This document shows positions 8,635-18,860 of a stretch of 64,000 nt of DNA, one piece after another (positions within the stretch are counted from its first letter, which is position 1; each line of letters starts with the position of its first letter). The DNA comes from an uncultured Selenomonadaceae bacterium. GTDB taxonomy: Bacteria > Bacillota > Negativicutes > Selenomonadales > Selenomonadaceae. The stretch is taken from NCBI GenBank assembly GCA_910579115.1, contig CAJTSO010000002.1, positions 1 to 64,000 of the forward strand, in the 5' to 3' direction. The notes under the pieces were generated by a model, which did not search any database, was not told the DNA's origin, and worked only from the letters and a program-made list of their open reading frames with translations. A program made the translations under genes and the position numbers.

Positions 8635-9600
8635 CTACTTAAGCATGTTTTGCATAATGTCTGCTGCAACAGAATACGGATCAGTTGTGCGTGATTTGAT
8701 ACTCTCAACCATGGTCTCAATTTTACCATTGTCTACGATTTTACCACGGATATAGGACTCAATTCTGCTGCTAAGAAGATCAAGCAATTCATTCTTGACA
8801 CGTTCAGTACGCCGTTTAGCCAATTCACCATTTACTTCAATATGATTGCGATGCTCTTCGAACTTTGCAACAAGCTCTTTGACACCGATGTTTTGATTGC
8901 CAACGCATTTCATGATAGGCGGACGCCAGTCCTTCATTACGCCGTCAAGGTCAAGCATCATATTAAGCTCTGTGGCTAATTTATCAGCACCATCATGGTC
9001 AGCCTTGTTAATGACAAAGATATCACCAATTTCAAGAATACCAGCCTTAATAGCCTGAATATCGTCACCCATGCCAGGGATCAGCACGACTGCTGTCGTG
9101 TCCGCAGCCTTTACAATATCGACCTCGGACTGACCGACGCCGACAGTTTCAACTATGATGACATCTATCCCGAATGCATCGATGGCTTTAACAGCGTCAG
9201 CTGTTTTATGAGACAAGCCGCCAAGACTTCCACGAGTACCCATGCTACGGATGAAAACACCCTCGTCAAGTGTAAGGCTGTTCATCCTAATGCGGTCACC
9301 CAAAATAGCACCACCAGTAAAAGGACTGCTTGGATCAATAGCGACAATACCGACAGTCTTTCCCTGGCTACGGAATGTTTTAGCAATCTTGTCTGTCAAC
9401 GTACTTTTGCCGGCGCCCGGAGGGCCGGTAATACCGAGCACATATGCATGGCCAGTATGCGGGTAGAGCTTTTTCATAATCTCAGTGGCATTTTCGTACT
9501 CGTTCTCAATAGCTGTAATGGTACGAGAAAGAGCCAAACGATTGCCATTAAGGAGCTCCTGCGCAATGTCCTCCATATATTGCACCACCTTTGACACCAT
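8635..9600 (-). CDS. meaB: MeaB/ArgK-type G-protein chaperone of methylmalonyl-CoA mutase
   Basis: GTPase that loads and protects the adenosylcobalamin cofactor of the mutase. The 321 residues carry the Walker A GITGPPGAGKST at about 56-67, the base-recognition motif NKAD, and SMGTRGSLGG typical of the MeaB switch region. An older name for the family, ArgK (arginine kinase), is misleading. The ATG at 9600 has a weak site (GAGGGCAAGG) that lies in the 3' arm of a hairpin; an ATG eight codons later, after AAGGTGG, is possible. Placed between the B12-binding subunit and the epimerase, which fits its role. Confidence 0.9.
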   Translation of the reverse strand: MVSKVVQYMEDIAQELLNGNRLALSRTITAIENEYENATEIMKKLYPHTGHAYVLGITGPPGAGKSTLTDKIAKTFRSQGKTVGIVAIDPSSPFTGGAILGDRIRMNSLTLDEGVFIRSMGTRGSLGGLSHKTADAVKAIDAFGIDVIIVETVGVGQSEVDIVKAADTTAVVLIPGMGDDIQAIKAGILEIGDIFVINKADHDGADKLATELNMMLDLDGVMKDWRPPIMKCVGNQNIGVKELVAKFEEHRNHIEVNGELAKRRTERVKNELLDLLSSRIESYIRGKIVDNGKIETMVESIKSRTTDPYSVAADIMQNMLK

Positions 9601-9606
9601 AAAACC

Positions 9607-9641
9607 TTGCCCTCTCTGAATATGAAATTCAAAGAGGGCAA
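9607..9641 (-). promoter_or_regulatory. Hairpin masking the meaB ribosome-binding site
   Basis: TTGCCCTCT-c-TGAAT-atgaa-ATTCA-a-AGAGGGCAA forms a 14-base-pair stem with one mismatch. On the mRNA its 3' arm contains the GAGGG that would serve as the meaB Shine-Dalgarno, a few bases before the ATG at 9600. No T-run follows directly, so a terminator role is less likely. Confidence 0.6.
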
Positions 9642-9671
9642 AGTCATTAATAAATATACCTTAAGAGTAAA

Positions 9672-10061
9672 TTATTTTTTTACGTTCTCATTGATGAACT
9701 TGATGATATCGCCAGTCGGGGTACCCGGAGTGAACACCTCAGCGATACCAGCCTCCTTGAGAGCCGGAATATCGCCATCCGGAATAACTCCGCCGCCGAT
9801 GATCAGAGCATCCTTAAGGCCCTTCTCACGAACAAGCTCAACAACCTTCGGGAAGAGATGCGGATGAGCACCGGACAGGATGCTCATTGCAACAACCTGA
9901 ACATCTTCCTGCAGAGCAGCCTCAGCAATCTGCTCCGGAGTCTGACGAAGACCAGTGTATACCACTTCAAAGCCAGCATCGCGAAGTGCACGGGCAACAA
10001 CCTTCGCACCACGATCATGACCATCCAAACCCGGCTTTGCAACCAATACTCTTACTGCCAT
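9672..10061 (-). CDS. mcmB: Methylmalonyl-CoA mutase, B12-binding small subunit
   Basis: Stand-alone cobalamin-binding domain of 129 residues. The lower-ligand motif DxHxxG is present as DGHDRG, with the cobalt-coordinating His at residue 15, followed by [15 protein letters not shown] and GGGVIPDGD which shape the nucleotide-tail pocket. In most bacteria this domain is fused to the C-terminus of the catalytic chain; here it is separate and 26 bases downstream of it. GGAGGG lies 8 bases before the ATG. It must pair with the product of 10088-11731. Confidence 0.93.
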   Translation of the reverse strand: MAVRVLVAKPGLDGHDRGAKVVARALRDAGFEVVYTGLRQTPEQIAEAALQEDVQVVAMSILSGAHPHLFPKVVELVREKGLKDALIIGGGVIPDGDIPALKEAGIAEVFTPGTPTGDIIKFINENVKK

Positions 10062-10087
10062 TTGAATTTCCCTCCAAATCTCACAAA

Positions 10088-11731
10088 TTACAGATTAACA
10101 TGAGCCTCGTACTCGCCGAAGACCTTACGCATTACGCCGCAGATTTCACCGAGAGTAGCGTAGGTCTCAACAGCAGCAAGAATAACCGGCATCAGGTTTA
10201 CCGTCTCATCAGCGCAAGCCTTCTCAAGTTCAGCAAGAGCAGCCTGAACAGCAGCGTTGTCACGCTTAGCCTTCATAGCATGGAGCTTCTCGCACTGCTT
10301 AACACCAACGGAAGCATCTACCTTGAGCAGACCCTTAGGCGGCTCCTCTTCCATCTGGAACTTGTTGACACCAACGATTACGCGAGCACCGGACTCAACA
10401 TCCATCTGCCACTTGTAAGCGGAATCCTGGATCTCCTTCTGGATATAACCCTTTTCAATAGCAGATACAGCACCACCGAGTTCATCAATCTTCTTGATGT
10501 AATCCCAAGCTTCCTTCTCAATGCGATCGGTCATAGCTTCTACATAATAGGAACCTGCGAGCGGATCGATGACATCAGCAAGACCGGACTCATAAGCAAC
10601 AATCTGCTGAGTGCGGAGAGCGATGGTAACGGACTCAGTGGTCGGCAGAGCAAGAGCCTCATCCTTGGAATTGGTGTGGAGGGACTGAGTGCCACCCATT
10701 ACAGCAGCAGCGGTCTGGAGACCAACGCGAACGATGTTGTTGTTCGGCTGCTGAGCAGTCAGCATGGAACCAGCGGTCTGAGTGTGAACGCGGAGCATCA
10801 TACTCTTGTCCTTCTTAGCGCCGAAACGCTCCTTCATGACCTTGGACCATACGCGGCGGGAGGCACGGAACTTTGCAACTTCTTCAAGAACATTGTTGTG
10901 AGCATTCCAGAAGAAGGACAGACGGCCAGCGAAAGCATCAACATCAAGACCAGCCTTGATAGCTGCATCTACATAAGCGATACCATCGGCAATGGTGAAC
11001 GCGATTTCCTGGGAAGCTGTGGAACCAGCCTCACGGATATGGTAACCGGAAATAGAGATAGTATTCCATTTCGGAACATTCTGAGAGCAATACTCAAAAA
11101 TGTTGGTGATGAGACGCATGGACGGACGCGGCGGGAAAATGTAGGTGCCGCGAGCAGCGTACTCCTTGAGAATATCGTTCTGAATGGTACCCATCAGAGC
11201 GGTAGAAGGAACACCCTGTTTCTTTGCAACAGCAATGTACATGCAGAGCAGTACAGATGCCGGAGCATTGATAGTCATGGAAGTGGAAACCTTGCCAAGA
11301 TCAATCTGATCAAAGAGGATTTCCATATCAGCGAGGGAATCGATAGCAACGCCGACTTTACCAACTTCACCTTCGGAAATCGGATCATCAGAGTCATAAC
11401 CAATCTGAGTCGGGAGGTCGAACGCGCAGGAAAGGCCGGTAGCACCATTCTCAATCAGCATACGATAACGCTTGTTGGACTCATCAGCAGTAGAGAAACC
11501 TGCGTACATACGCATGGTCCAGAAACGGCCACGATACATAGTCGGCTGTACACCACGAGTGAAGGGGTAGTTTCCAGGGAAACCGCTCTTCTCACAGTAG
11601 TCACCTTCGCAATCAAGCGGGGTGTAAAGACGCTGTGCCGGAACGTTGGCACGCTCGGGGAACTTTGCGATTGCCTTCTCTACCTGTGCATTGTAGGCTT
11701 CCAAACCAGCTTTAATTTGTTCATTGCTCAT
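10088..11731 (-). CDS. mcmA: Methylmalonyl-CoA mutase, catalytic large subunit
   Basis: TIM-barrel acyl-CoA mutase domain of 547 residues without the cobalamin-binding domain, which is the next gene. It rearranges succinyl-CoA to (R)-methylmalonyl-CoA. Family landmarks are [20 protein letters not shown], where the Tyr near the substrate carboxylate lies, [25 protein letters not shown] and the [12 protein letters not shown] stretch. Such split mutases are known from archaea and several Firmicutes. The start ATG follows TAGGAGG. It follows the CoA-transferase by 19 bases. Codon bias is strong. Isobutyryl-CoA or ethylmalonyl-CoA mutases share the fold, but the neighbours support methylmalonyl-CoA. 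Confidence 0.94.
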   Translation of the reverse strand: MSNEQIKAGLEAYNAQVEKAIAKFPERANVPAQRLYTPLDCEGDYCEKSGFPGNYPFTRGVQPTMYRGRFWTMRMYAGFSTADESNKRYRMLIENGATGLSCAFDLPTQIGYDSDDPISEGEVGKVGVAIDSLADMEILFDQIDLGKVSTSMTINAPASVLLCMYIAVAKKQGVPSTALMGTIQNDILKEYAARGTYIFPPRPSMRLITNIFEYCSQNVPKWNTISISGYHIREAGSTASQEIAFTIADGIAYVDAAIKAGLDVDAFAGRLSFFWNAHNNVLEEVAKFRASRRVWSKVMKERFGAKKDKSMMLRVHTQTAGSMLTAQQPNNNIVRVGLQTAAAVMGGTQSLHTNSKDEALALPTTESVTIALRTQQIVAYESGLADVIDPLAGSYYVEAMTDRIEKEAWDYIKKIDELGGAVSAIEKGYIQKEIQDSAYKWQMDVESGARVIVGVNKFQMEEEPPKGLLKVDASVGVKQCEKLHAMKAKRDNAAVQAALAELEKACADETVNLMPVILAAVETYATLGEICGVMRKVFGEYEAHVNL

Positions 11732-11750
11732 AATTTTTTGTACCCTCCTA

Positions 11751-13256
11751 TTATTTTTTCATGGTACCTTTTTCTAGGGCATTAACATGCCAGCTAAGCG
11801 CCTCATTGAGGAGATGCGGCTTATCGGCATTCTTGGTAGCTACGCAAGCGCGATCAAAGTAATCCTGCAGCTGATCCCTGTATTCTGGGCTGGAAACTGC
11901 AATGATTTCCTTTGCACGCTGTTTTGATGACTTGCCACGGAGATCTGCGACGCCCCGCTCCGTAACGATGAGGTCTACATCCTGAGCGCCATGATCCTGA
12001 TGGGAAACCATTGGAACTATGGAGGAAACCGCACCCTTCTTCGCGCTGGAAACGGTAAAGAATACAGAAAGGTAACCATTACGGGCAAAGTCGCCGGAAC
12101 CGCCAATACCATTCATCAGACGGGAACCATTGATACGGGTGGAGTTAACATTACCATAGATATCGCACTCAATTGCCGTGTTCATAGCGATAACGCCAAT
12201 ACGACGAACGATTTCCGGGCTGTTGGAAATTTCCTGCGGACGGAGCAAAAGCTTCGGAGCGTAGAAATCGAAGTTGCCATAGAGTTTCTTTTGTCCATCT
12301 GGGGACGGACTAAGAGCAGTACCAGAAGCGAAGTCGAGCTTACCAGCATCAATAAGATCGAACATACCGTCCTGAATAACCTCAGTATAAACTGTAAGGT
12401 GCTCCTTGTCAGAATCAACAAAGCCGCCGATAACAGCATTTGCTACGCTGCCAACGCCGGACTGGAGCGGAAGGAGATTCTTCGGCATACGGCCAGCAGC
12501 GATTTCCGCATCAAGGAAGTCGAGCAGGTTCTTGGACATAGCCCTGGAATCATCATCAATTGCACCAAGAGGACGCGTGTTATCCGGAACATCACACGGA
12601 ACAACAGCTACGATCTTGTCTAGCGGGCATTCAACATAAGGCTTACCGATGCGGGTATCGGAAGCAACAACATTGAGGGGCATACGATACGGAGGATCCT
12701 CTGGTACATAAACATCATGCATACCGAAGAACTCTACCGGCTGAGTAGTATTGACTTCAACAATAACTTTCTTAGCCTGCTTTACATAACTTGCAGTATT
12801 GCCAAGAGAAGTAGTCGGAACGATATAACCTTCCTTGGTGATCATACAAGCTTCGACGATTGCAACATCAAGAGTGCCGCCGCCGATGTAGCCGTAACGG
12901 GTCAGCTGAGCAGCTTCGCTAAGATGGAGATCCTGATACTGAACTTTGTTAGCGTTAATGGCGTTACGCATTTCGCTATTGGTCTGATAGGGCATACGGA
13001 AGTTTACACCATCAACTGAGGCCAGAACTGCATCAAGCTCAGGGCCTACGGACGCACCAGTCCAAAGGTTGATCTTGAACGGCTCCTTTTTCATGCGCTC
13101 GGCAAGAGCAACAGGAACCGCTTTAGGATAACCGGACGGAGTGAATCCAGATGTACCAACGTTCATGTTCGGCTCGATGTGCAGAGCTGCTTCTTCAGCA
13201 GTGGTAATCTTGCCGCGCAGTTCAGCGTTTAGTACGCGATCAGTGATATCAATCAT
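11751..13256 (-). CDS. Succinate (propionyl-CoA:succinate) CoA-transferase, acetyl-CoA hydrolase/transferase family
   Basis: Class I-related CoA-transferase of 501 residues, first gene of the operon. It would move CoA from propionyl-CoA (or acetyl-CoA) to succinate, closing the propionate cycle without ATP. Seen: the N-terminal [12 protein letters not shown] and, in the C-terminal half, [20 protein letters not shown] with the Glu that I take as the CoA-thioester-forming residue, and [13 protein letters not shown] binding the CoA. Start: the ATG at 13256 is 8 bases after GGGAGG; an ATG at 13274 overlaps that site. A promoter with TTGACT/TATATT lies about 160 bases upstream, leaving a long leader. 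Acetyl-CoA:succinate CoA-transferase is the closest alternative function. Confidence 0.9.
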   Translation of the reverse strand: MIDITDRVLNAELRGKITTAEEAALHIEPNMNVGTSGFTPSGYPKAVPVALAERMKKEPFKINLWTGASVGPELDAVLASVDGVNFRMPYQTNSEMRNAINANKVQYQDLHLSEAAQLTRYGYIGGGTLDVAIVEACMITKEGYIVPTTSLGNTASYVKQAKKVIVEVNTTQPVEFFGMHDVYVPEDPPYRMPLNVVASDTRIGKPYVECPLDKIVAVVPCDVPDNTRPLGAIDDDSRAMSKNLLDFLDAEIAAGRMPKNLLPLQSGVGSVANAVIGGFVDSDKEHLTVYTEVIQDGMFDLIDAGKLDFASGTALSPSPDGQKKLYGNFDFYAPKLLLRPQEISNSPEIVRRIGVIAMNTAIECDIYGNVNSTRINGSRLMNGIGGSGDFARNGYLSVFFTVSSAKKGAVSSIVPMVSHQDHGAQDVDLIVTERGVADLRGKSSKQRAKEIIAVSSPEYRDQLQDYFDRACVATKNADKPHLLNEALSWHVNALEKGTMKK

Positions 13257-13414
13257 TAAGAAATCCTCCCTCATTTCGGGTCAACTAAAACCCTATATTT
13301 GCCAGTCTCACATCTGTATCAATGTATAACGAAATCCATTTGGAAACCCCGCAGTAACAAATGAAATATATATATACATTTACCTTTGATGCTTGACAGA
13401 CCTTACCTGCAAAT

Positions 13415-13443
13415 AATATACCACGAGCCAGAGACACAGTCAA
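13415..13443 (-). promoter_or_regulatory. Sigma-70-type promoter of the propionate operon
   Basis: Minus-strand TTGACT (13443-13438), 17-base spacer, TATATT (13420-13415). Nothing better is present in the 420-base gap. The implied 5' leader is about 150 bases. Confidence 0.72.
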
Positions 13444-13695
13444 GGACAAACGCAGTGTTTTTACGGCAAAAAATACAAATTTTTCAATAAATCAGAAATG
13501 GGTCATCTGTTAGTTACCGCATATATCTTTATACATTAATTTTAGAAGATGACACTATATATTGTGGTTAATGAACAGTAAATACCCCATATTATGTGGG
13601 GATGTTAAATTCCCAAAAAAATCCGATTGTTTTTGTACTTTTGTATACATATAAACATTTGTCTACTATAAATAGACAACATGCACATTGTTATT
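13444..13695. other. Gene-free AT-rich stretch upstream of the propionate promoter
   Basis: No reading frame worth reporting. It contains the inverted repeat TTGTCTA-N7-TAGACAA (13659-13679), a TTGTATACAT box at about 13641-13650, and CCCCATATTATGTGGGG near 13589. They could be operator sites or the weak end of the ligase-like gene; no T-run accompanies them. Confidence 0.4.
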
Positions 13696-14931
13696 CTAAT
13701 TTTGTAAAGTACAAAGGGATTCTCTTTTCATAATCAAAGCCATCGTAAACCATAGGAGTATCGATGTGGGGACATTAAACACGACATTATCCGTCAATCC
13801 CCCTAACGCAACAGAGATAAGCGCCAGAGCCAGTCCATTTGAAAACAGCTCTGCGTCGTCTGCATCCTTATCTTTCCCCTTATTAAATCCAGTCCTGATT
13901 GCAGCAAAAAAAACATAAAAGAAAGAAAGGGCGCCAGCAATACCTATCTCAGCGAAAAAATTAAGGTACATATTATGAGCATGGTATATTATTATGTTTG
14001 GATCATTTATGTAGAAGTCATAATAACGATACACCAGCCAATACATACCCCAGCCTATACCAAAAAATGGCTGCTCAATTATCATCCATATTGTTGCCTC
14101 CCAAATTGCCAACCTCATTTCTGAAGAAGTATCCATTCTAGTGAAAATCGTTGTAAGCCTGTCCAAAAGCGCTGGACTAAGCGCCAAGGCAATTATACCA
14201 ATAGTAAGGGAGGCGTATAAAATTCTCCGGTCTTTTACAATACCATATACAGCCAGTATTATTCCAAGTGAAAAAATTGCCCCTCTGGCATATGTCATCG
14301 CCAAACATATACCTGCTGCTATGGCAAATACACCCAAGAGTATTTTGTTTCTGTTGTCCTTTGCTCTGGATAATAGAACGACTGTGACACAAATGACCTC
14401 ATTCAGATAACCTGCAAGAATATTGGGATTCACCCAGGTTGAAAATACCCTCTTCCTTAATTCCGGATATATATTAGCGTCTACCCAGGCAACATCAGAG
14501 ATATCTATACCAAATACGTATTGATAATAACCATACAATATCACCAGGATAGCGCTACTCCCTAATATGTACGCAAGTTTTATCACTTCTTCCCTGTTTT
14601 TTAAGTTTTGAACAACCAACTCATAGGTTAAGACATACGCCCCTGCCAAATTATACCAATTGTAAAAGCTAAAGTATTGATCCATTGCCCCGAAAACTGA
14701 AAGTCCACTAAAGAAAAAAAAAACTAAGATAAATTTGTCCACTTTCGTTCTTTCAAATTTTCTTTCAGGATCTTTAACGAATCTGTATAACCACAGGAGC
14801 ACACCTAAAACAAGCGCTAAGGTAGCCGCCCAGGGTGATAAAGCTACAAAGAAGGCTTCGGCATAAACTGCCATCATACAAAGCCTTCGCCTTTTTTCAT
14901 CAGCAATAAGAACTTCGCCTGATAATTCCAT
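13696..14931 (-). CDS. O-antigen ligase/polymerase-like membrane protein (Wzy/WaaL family)
   Basis: A 411-residue polytopic inner-membrane protein with about ten to twelve hydrophobic segments, beginning after a short charged N-terminus (ADEKRRR). The long extracytoplasmic loop ahead of the last helices contains YHAHNMYLNFFAEIG, the kind of His-containing motif found in the O-antigen-ligase Pfam family, and an Arg-containing TYARGAIFS segment lies earlier. Such proteins join or polymerise envelope glycans. It starts 3 bases after the folC stop, so it is probably co-transcribed with folC, without obvious functional connection. No glycan-synthesis genes are in the window, so substrate cannot be proposed. 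Confidence 0.75.
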   Translation of the reverse strand: MELSGEVLIADEKRRRLCMMAVYAEAFFVALSPWAATLALVLGVLLWLYRFVKDPERKFERTKVDKFILVFFFFSGLSVFGAMDQYFSFYNWYNLAGAYVLTYELVVQNLKNREEVIKLAYILGSSAILVILYGYYQYVFGIDISDVAWVDANIYPELRKRVFSTWVNPNILAGYLNEVICVTVVLLSRAKDNRNKILLGVFAIAAGICLAMTYARGAIFSLGIILAVYGIVKDRRILYASLTIGIIALALSPALLDRLTTIFTRMDTSSEMRLAIWEATIWMIIEQPFFGIGWGMYWLVYRYYDFYINDPNIIIYHAHNMYLNFFAEIGIAGALSFFYVFFAAIRTGFNKGKDKDADDAELFSNGLALALISVALGGLTDNVVFNVPTSILLWFTMALIMKRESLCTLQN

Positions 14932-14934
14932 AAG

Positions 14935-16239
14935 CTACCTGTTCCCTCCCAGCTTTTTTGTCAGAATTTTTCGTATATATCCAATGAGATACAGTGAGCC
15001 AGTTACAACAAGAAGCTCATCATGGTTTTGCTGCTCAATTGCTATATCCAAGGCGCGCGCTCTCTCTCCTGATACAGCGATTACCTCGGCATCGTGAATT
15101 CTCACGGCAATTTCCTCCGGTGTTGCTGCTCTGTCAGAATCGGGTGATGTCACTACCACCCTGTCACCAGGCCTTAGTAATAGACCTATCATGGATGCAA
15201 CAGCTTTATCCCTTAATATGCCCAAGAGGTACAATCTTTTTTCATTCGGGAACCTTAAATCAAGACTACGGCGAAGTGCTTCCACGCCAGCAGGATTGTG
15301 AGCACCGTCAATTACGATCTTATGTCCTTTAAGTGAAAGCACTTCAAACCGACCTGGCCAAAAAGCACTTGCCATTCCCTTAATTATTGCGTCCGTTGTG
15401 ATCCTATCGTCTTTTTGTGAGATAAGCCGAGCTGACTTCACAGCAATCGCACTATTGCCGACTTGATAATCAGCCAGCATTTTCAAGCCGTAAGATAATT
15501 CCATATTGCCGCTTTCCTTATAAACAAGCCCCATCCCATCACGATCATCACTAATTTTTTTTACGCTGAAATCTCTCCCGTTCAAATATAATGGAGACTT
15601 CAGCTCATTAGCTCTTTTTGCAATAATATTTACGGCTATCCCCTCTGCCCCGCTGACAACCGGAATACCATTCTTAATTATTCCGGCTTTATGATAAGCC
15701 ACTCCTTCTAATGTGCCCCCGCATTTGTCTGCGTGTTCCAGCGTAACATTGGTTATGACTGCTATTTCAGGTTGAACAACATTCGTTGAATCCAGAAGTC
15801 CGCCAAGGCCTACTTCGATAACAGCATAATCCACGCCCTTCCGGGCAAAATAAAAAAAGGCCATCGCAGTCAGAAATTCAAACTGCGTGGGACACTCTTC
15901 ATTATCATCAAGCATTGCTTCAACGTATCCCCGGACGATGGTTGCAATCGCTGCAAAATCTTCATCGCTGATTTCTCCACTGTCTATTGTCATCCGCTCG
16001 TTGTAACGAAAAAGATGCGGAGAAGTAAACGCTCCAGTAGAACAACCGGATACGGAAAGAATTGAGGCCAGCATATTCGTCACGGAACCTTTTCCGTTGG
16101 TGCCGGTAACATGTATAGTCTTATATTTATTCTGCGGGTTACCCAATCTATTCAACAGACTGATGATTCTGTCCAGTCCAGGCTTAATGCCAAATTTTGC
16201 CAGGTCATTCAAGTATTCAAGGGACTCTGTATAAGTCAA
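14935..16239 (-). CDS. folC: Bifunctional folylpolyglutamate/dihydrofolate synthase
   Basis: Mur-ligase-family enzyme adding glutamates to folates (and to dihydropteroate in the bifunctional form). The 434-residue product has the P-loop VTGTNGKGSV near residue 45, the GLGGLLDSTN segment, EHADKCGGT and the C-terminal-domain IDGAHNPAG motif. Start: several near-cognate codons precede; a TTG at 16239 lies 6 bases after AGGAAGG and gives the expected N-terminus (TYTESLEYL), so I prefer it over the TTG at 16269. It follows leuS after a terminator. Cytoplasmic, folate metabolism. Confidence 0.92.
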   Translation of the reverse strand: MTYTESLEYLNDLAKFGIKPGLDRIISLLNRLGNPQNKYKTIHVTGTNGKGSVTNMLASILSVSGCSTGAFTSPHLFRYNERMTIDSGEISDEDFAAIATIVRGYVEAMLDDNEECPTQFEFLTAMAFFYFARKGVDYAVIEVGLGGLLDSTNVVQPEIAVITNVTLEHADKCGGTLEGVAYHKAGIIKNGIPVVSGAEGIAVNIIAKRANELKSPLYLNGRDFSVKKISDDRDGMGLVYKESGNMELSYGLKMLADYQVGNSAIAVKSARLISQKDDRITTDAIIKGMASAFWPGRFEVLSLKGHKIVIDGAHNPAGVEALRRSLDLRFPNEKRLYLLGILRDKAVASMIGLLLRPGDRVVVTSPDSDRAATPEEIAVRIHDAEVIAVSGERARALDIAIEQQNHDELLVVTGSLYLIGYIRKILTKKLGGNR

Positions 16240-16317
16240 TTCTATCCTTCCTCTCAACACATTGTGCAAGCATTTTCATCATACAACAAAATATGCCCTT
16301 GTCAATTACTGCAAAAG

Positions 16318-16347
16318 AAAATACGCCGGGAAACCTCGGCGTATTTT
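16318..16347. terminator. Intrinsic terminator downstream of leuS
   Basis: AAAATACGCCG-ggaaacct... paired with CGGCGTATTTT: an 11-base-pair stem with A- and T-rich flanks, 12 bases after the leuS stop. Confidence 0.8.
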
Positions 16348-16359
16348 CAGTATGGCTTA

Positions 16360-18840
16360 TTACTTTACAACAATATTTACCAGTTTATTGGGAACAGCGA
16401 CAACCTTAATTATTTCTCTCGAGGCAGTATACTCCATGACCCTTGGATGCTTCGTCGCTGCTTCACCGAGAGCGTCCTTGTCAAGGTCAGCCGGAACGTT
16501 GATGCGCCCGCGAACCTTTCCATTCACCTGAAGAACAACCTCAACCTCACTTTGAACAAGGGCAGCTTCTTCATACGAGGGCCACTTCTCAAGGTGTACG
16601 CTACTGTTATGACCAGTAAGCTCCCAAAGTTCATCAGCAATATGTGGGGCAAAGGGAGCAAGCAGCTTGATTAAGCTAAATACTACCTCTCTGATAAGAT
16701 TCTTATTGACATTATCTGAGCCCTGGAATTTATAGAAGGCATTCACCAGTTCCATAATTGAGCTGATTGCCGTATTAAACATGAAACGGCCGTCAATATC
16801 AGCTGTTACCTTCTTGATAGTGGCATGAAGGACACGACGGAGCTCCTTTTCCTCGGGAGTTAGTGCCGACACATCGTATTTGTCACTGCCGGCCTTTGCC
16901 ATATCGGTGAACTGGTCAATAATTCTCCACACGCGATTGAGGAACCGGAATGCTCCCTCTACACCGTCGTCGCTCCAATCTAAGTCCCGCTCAGGGGGAG
17001 CGGCGAAAAGTATAAACAATCTGGCCGTGTCAGCGCCGTATTTACCGATTATTTCCTCAGGAGATACGACATTTCCCTTGGATTTTGACATTTTACCGCC
17101 GTCTTTTAGAACCATACCTTGCGTCAAAAGGTTCGTAAATGGCTCATCAAAATTAACCCATCCTTCGTCACGAAGCACCTTAGTAAAGAAACGAGAGTAA
17201 AGAAGATGTAAAATAGCGTGTTCAATGCCACCAATATACTGGTCAACCGGCGCCCAATAATTAACTTTCTCCCTGGAGAATGGCTCTCTGTCATTGAGAG
17301 CATCAGTATAACGGAGATAATACCAGGAGGAACAAATAAATGTATCCATCGTATCCGTCTCACGTCTGGCCGAACCCCCGCACTTTGGACAAGTACAATT
17401 CACAAACTCCTCACACTGAGCCAGGGGAGATACAGACCCCTGTTCAAAAGATACATTTTGGGGCAACAGAACAGGAAGCTGTTCATCAGGAACAAGCTGC
17501 TCGCCGCATTTTTCGCAATAAACAATGGGAATAGGCGCGCCCCAATATCTTTGACGAGAAACGAGCCAGTCACGGAGGCGGTAATTAACCTTGACTTTAG
17601 CATCGCCAAGTTGTTTCTCCACCATCCAATCAGCGATAGCTTTTCTGGCCTCATCAGAATCCATACCATTAAATTGGGCAGAATTTACCATGATACCTGG
17701 TTCAACATAAGCCTCTGTCATGTTGTTCTCATCGATGGGCGAATCCGGATTATCAACCGTTAAAATCAGCTCAAGGTTATATTTTTTTGCAAACTGAAAA
17801 TCGCGTTGATCACCGGTTGGTACGCCCATAACTGCGCCAGTACCATAATCATAGAGGACATAATTAGTTACCCAAACAGGTATCTTTTTCCCGTTTACTG
17901 GATTAACGGCATAAACACCAGTGAACATACCCTTCTTTTCATACTCGGCAGAAGTGCGCTCAATATCACTGCTGTTTTTTGTTTTTTCTACGAATGCGCG
18001 AAGCTCCTTTTCATTTTTCTTGCCGGCAATGAACTTTTTAACCAATGGATGTTCGGCCGCAAGGACAACATAGGTCACGCCAAATACAGTATGAGCACAG
18101 GTGGTATAGACAGGAATTTTCTCCCCGTATTCAGGAACATCAAAAGAAAACTCCAGACCTTCACTCCGACCAATCCAGTTGTCCTGCATAGTCTTCACTC
18201 GGTCCGGCCAACCATTTAACAAAGAAAGATCTTTTTTCAATTCGTCAGCATAAGCGGTAATTTTTAAGAACCACTGCGAAAGAGCCTTTTTCCGGACATC
18301 ATTATCACAGCGCCAGCATTTTCCATCGACTACCTGTTCATTGGCCAGGACCGTTCCACACGTATCACACCAGTTTACAGACGCTTCCTTTTTGTAAGCA
18401 AGACCGCGCTTATAAAAGGTTTCAAACATCCACTGAGTCCAACGATAATAATCAGGACGGCAGGTTTCTACCTCCCTGTCCCAATCATAGGAAAGGCCCA
18501 TTTCCCGCTGCTGACGCTTCATGTTATCAATATTGGAGAAGGTCCAGTCAGAAGGATGAACTTTATTCTTTATTGCCGCGTTCTCCGCAGGCATACCAAA
18601 AGCATCAAAGCCCATGGGATGAATAACATTAAACCCGGCCATGGTCTTATAGCGGGCAAGAACATCTCCTATGGAGTAATTGCGGACGTGTCCCATGTGA
18701 AGATTACCGGACGGATAGGGAAACATTTCCAAAACATAATACTTTTCCCTATCCTTAGACATTTCTGTCTTATAGATTTTACTGTCAGACCATTTAGTTT
18801 GCCATTTTTTTTCTATTTCACGAGATTTATACTTTAACAT
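16360..18840 (-). CDS. leuS: Leucyl-tRNA synthetase
   Basis: Class I aminoacyl-tRNA synthetase of 826 residues, usual bacterial length. HMGH (HIGH signature) is at residues 48-51, the KMSKS loop is [12 protein letters not shown], and the zinc-type cysteines CDTCG/CWRC and the CP1 editing domain ([26 protein letters not shown]) lie between. ATG at 18840 follows GAAGGAG. It is 20 bases downstream of the small unknown gene and may be the third gene of a glnS-unknown-leuS transcript that ends at the terminator at 16318. A tRNA-Leu (TAG) gene occurs elsewhere in the window at 39.2 kb. No T-box is visible upstream. Confidence 0.97.
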   Translation of the reverse strand: MLKYKSREIEKKWQTKWSDSKIYKTEMSKDREKYYVLEMFPYPSGNLHMGHVRNYSIGDVLARYKTMAGFNVIHPMGFDAFGMPAENAAIKNKVHPSDWTFSNIDNMKRQQREMGLSYDWDREVETCRPDYYRWTQWMFETFYKRGLAYKKEASVNWCDTCGTVLANEQVVDGKCWRCDNDVRKKALSQWFLKITAYADELKKDLSLLNGWPDRVKTMQDNWIGRSEGLEFSFDVPEYGEKIPVYTTCAHTVFGVTYVVLAAEHPLVKKFIAGKKNEKELRAFVEKTKNSSDIERTSAEYEKKGMFTGVYAVNPVNGKKIPVWVTNYVLYDYGTGAVMGVPTGDQRDFQFAKKYNLELILTVDNPDSPIDENNMTEAYVEPGIMVNSAQFNGMDSDEARKAIADWMVEKQLGDAKVKVNYRLRDWLVSRQRYWGAPIPIVYCEKCGEQLVPDEQLPVLLPQNVSFEQGSVSPLAQCEEFVNCTCPKCGGSARRETDTMDTFICSSWYYLRYTDALNDREPFSREKVNYWAPVDQYIGGIEHAILHLLYSRFFTKVLRDEGWVNFDEPFTNLLTQGMVLKDGGKMSKSKGNVVSPEEIIGKYGADTARLFILFAAPPERDLDWSDDGVEGAFRFLNRVWRIIDQFTDMAKAGSDKYDVSALTPEEKELRRVLHATIKKVTADIDGRFMFNTAISSIMELVNAFYKFQGSDNVNKNLIREVVFSLIKLLAPFAPHIADELWELTGHNSSVHLEKWPSYEEAALVQSEVEVVLQVNGKVRGRINVPADLDKDALGEAATKHPRVMEYTASREIIKVVAVPNKLVNIVVK

Positions 18841-18860
18841 TTTTCTCCTTCTTCCAACGA

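Noticed and set aside
6566..8755. Open reading frame of 729 codons on the plus strand opposite mmdA, mce and meaB
   Set aside because: It is the mirror of strongly biased codon use in genuine genes; it crosses three gene boundaries, has no ribosome site and no recognisable motifs.
9887..11785. Open reading frame of 632 codons on the plus strand opposite the mutase
   Set aside because: Same cause: antisense frame kept open by codon bias of mcmA and mcmB; no family features.
13257..13414. Cobalamin riboswitch in the leader of the B12-dependent operon
   Set aside because: No B12-box-like sequence (GCCACTG-type) is present and the leader is too short and AT-rich.
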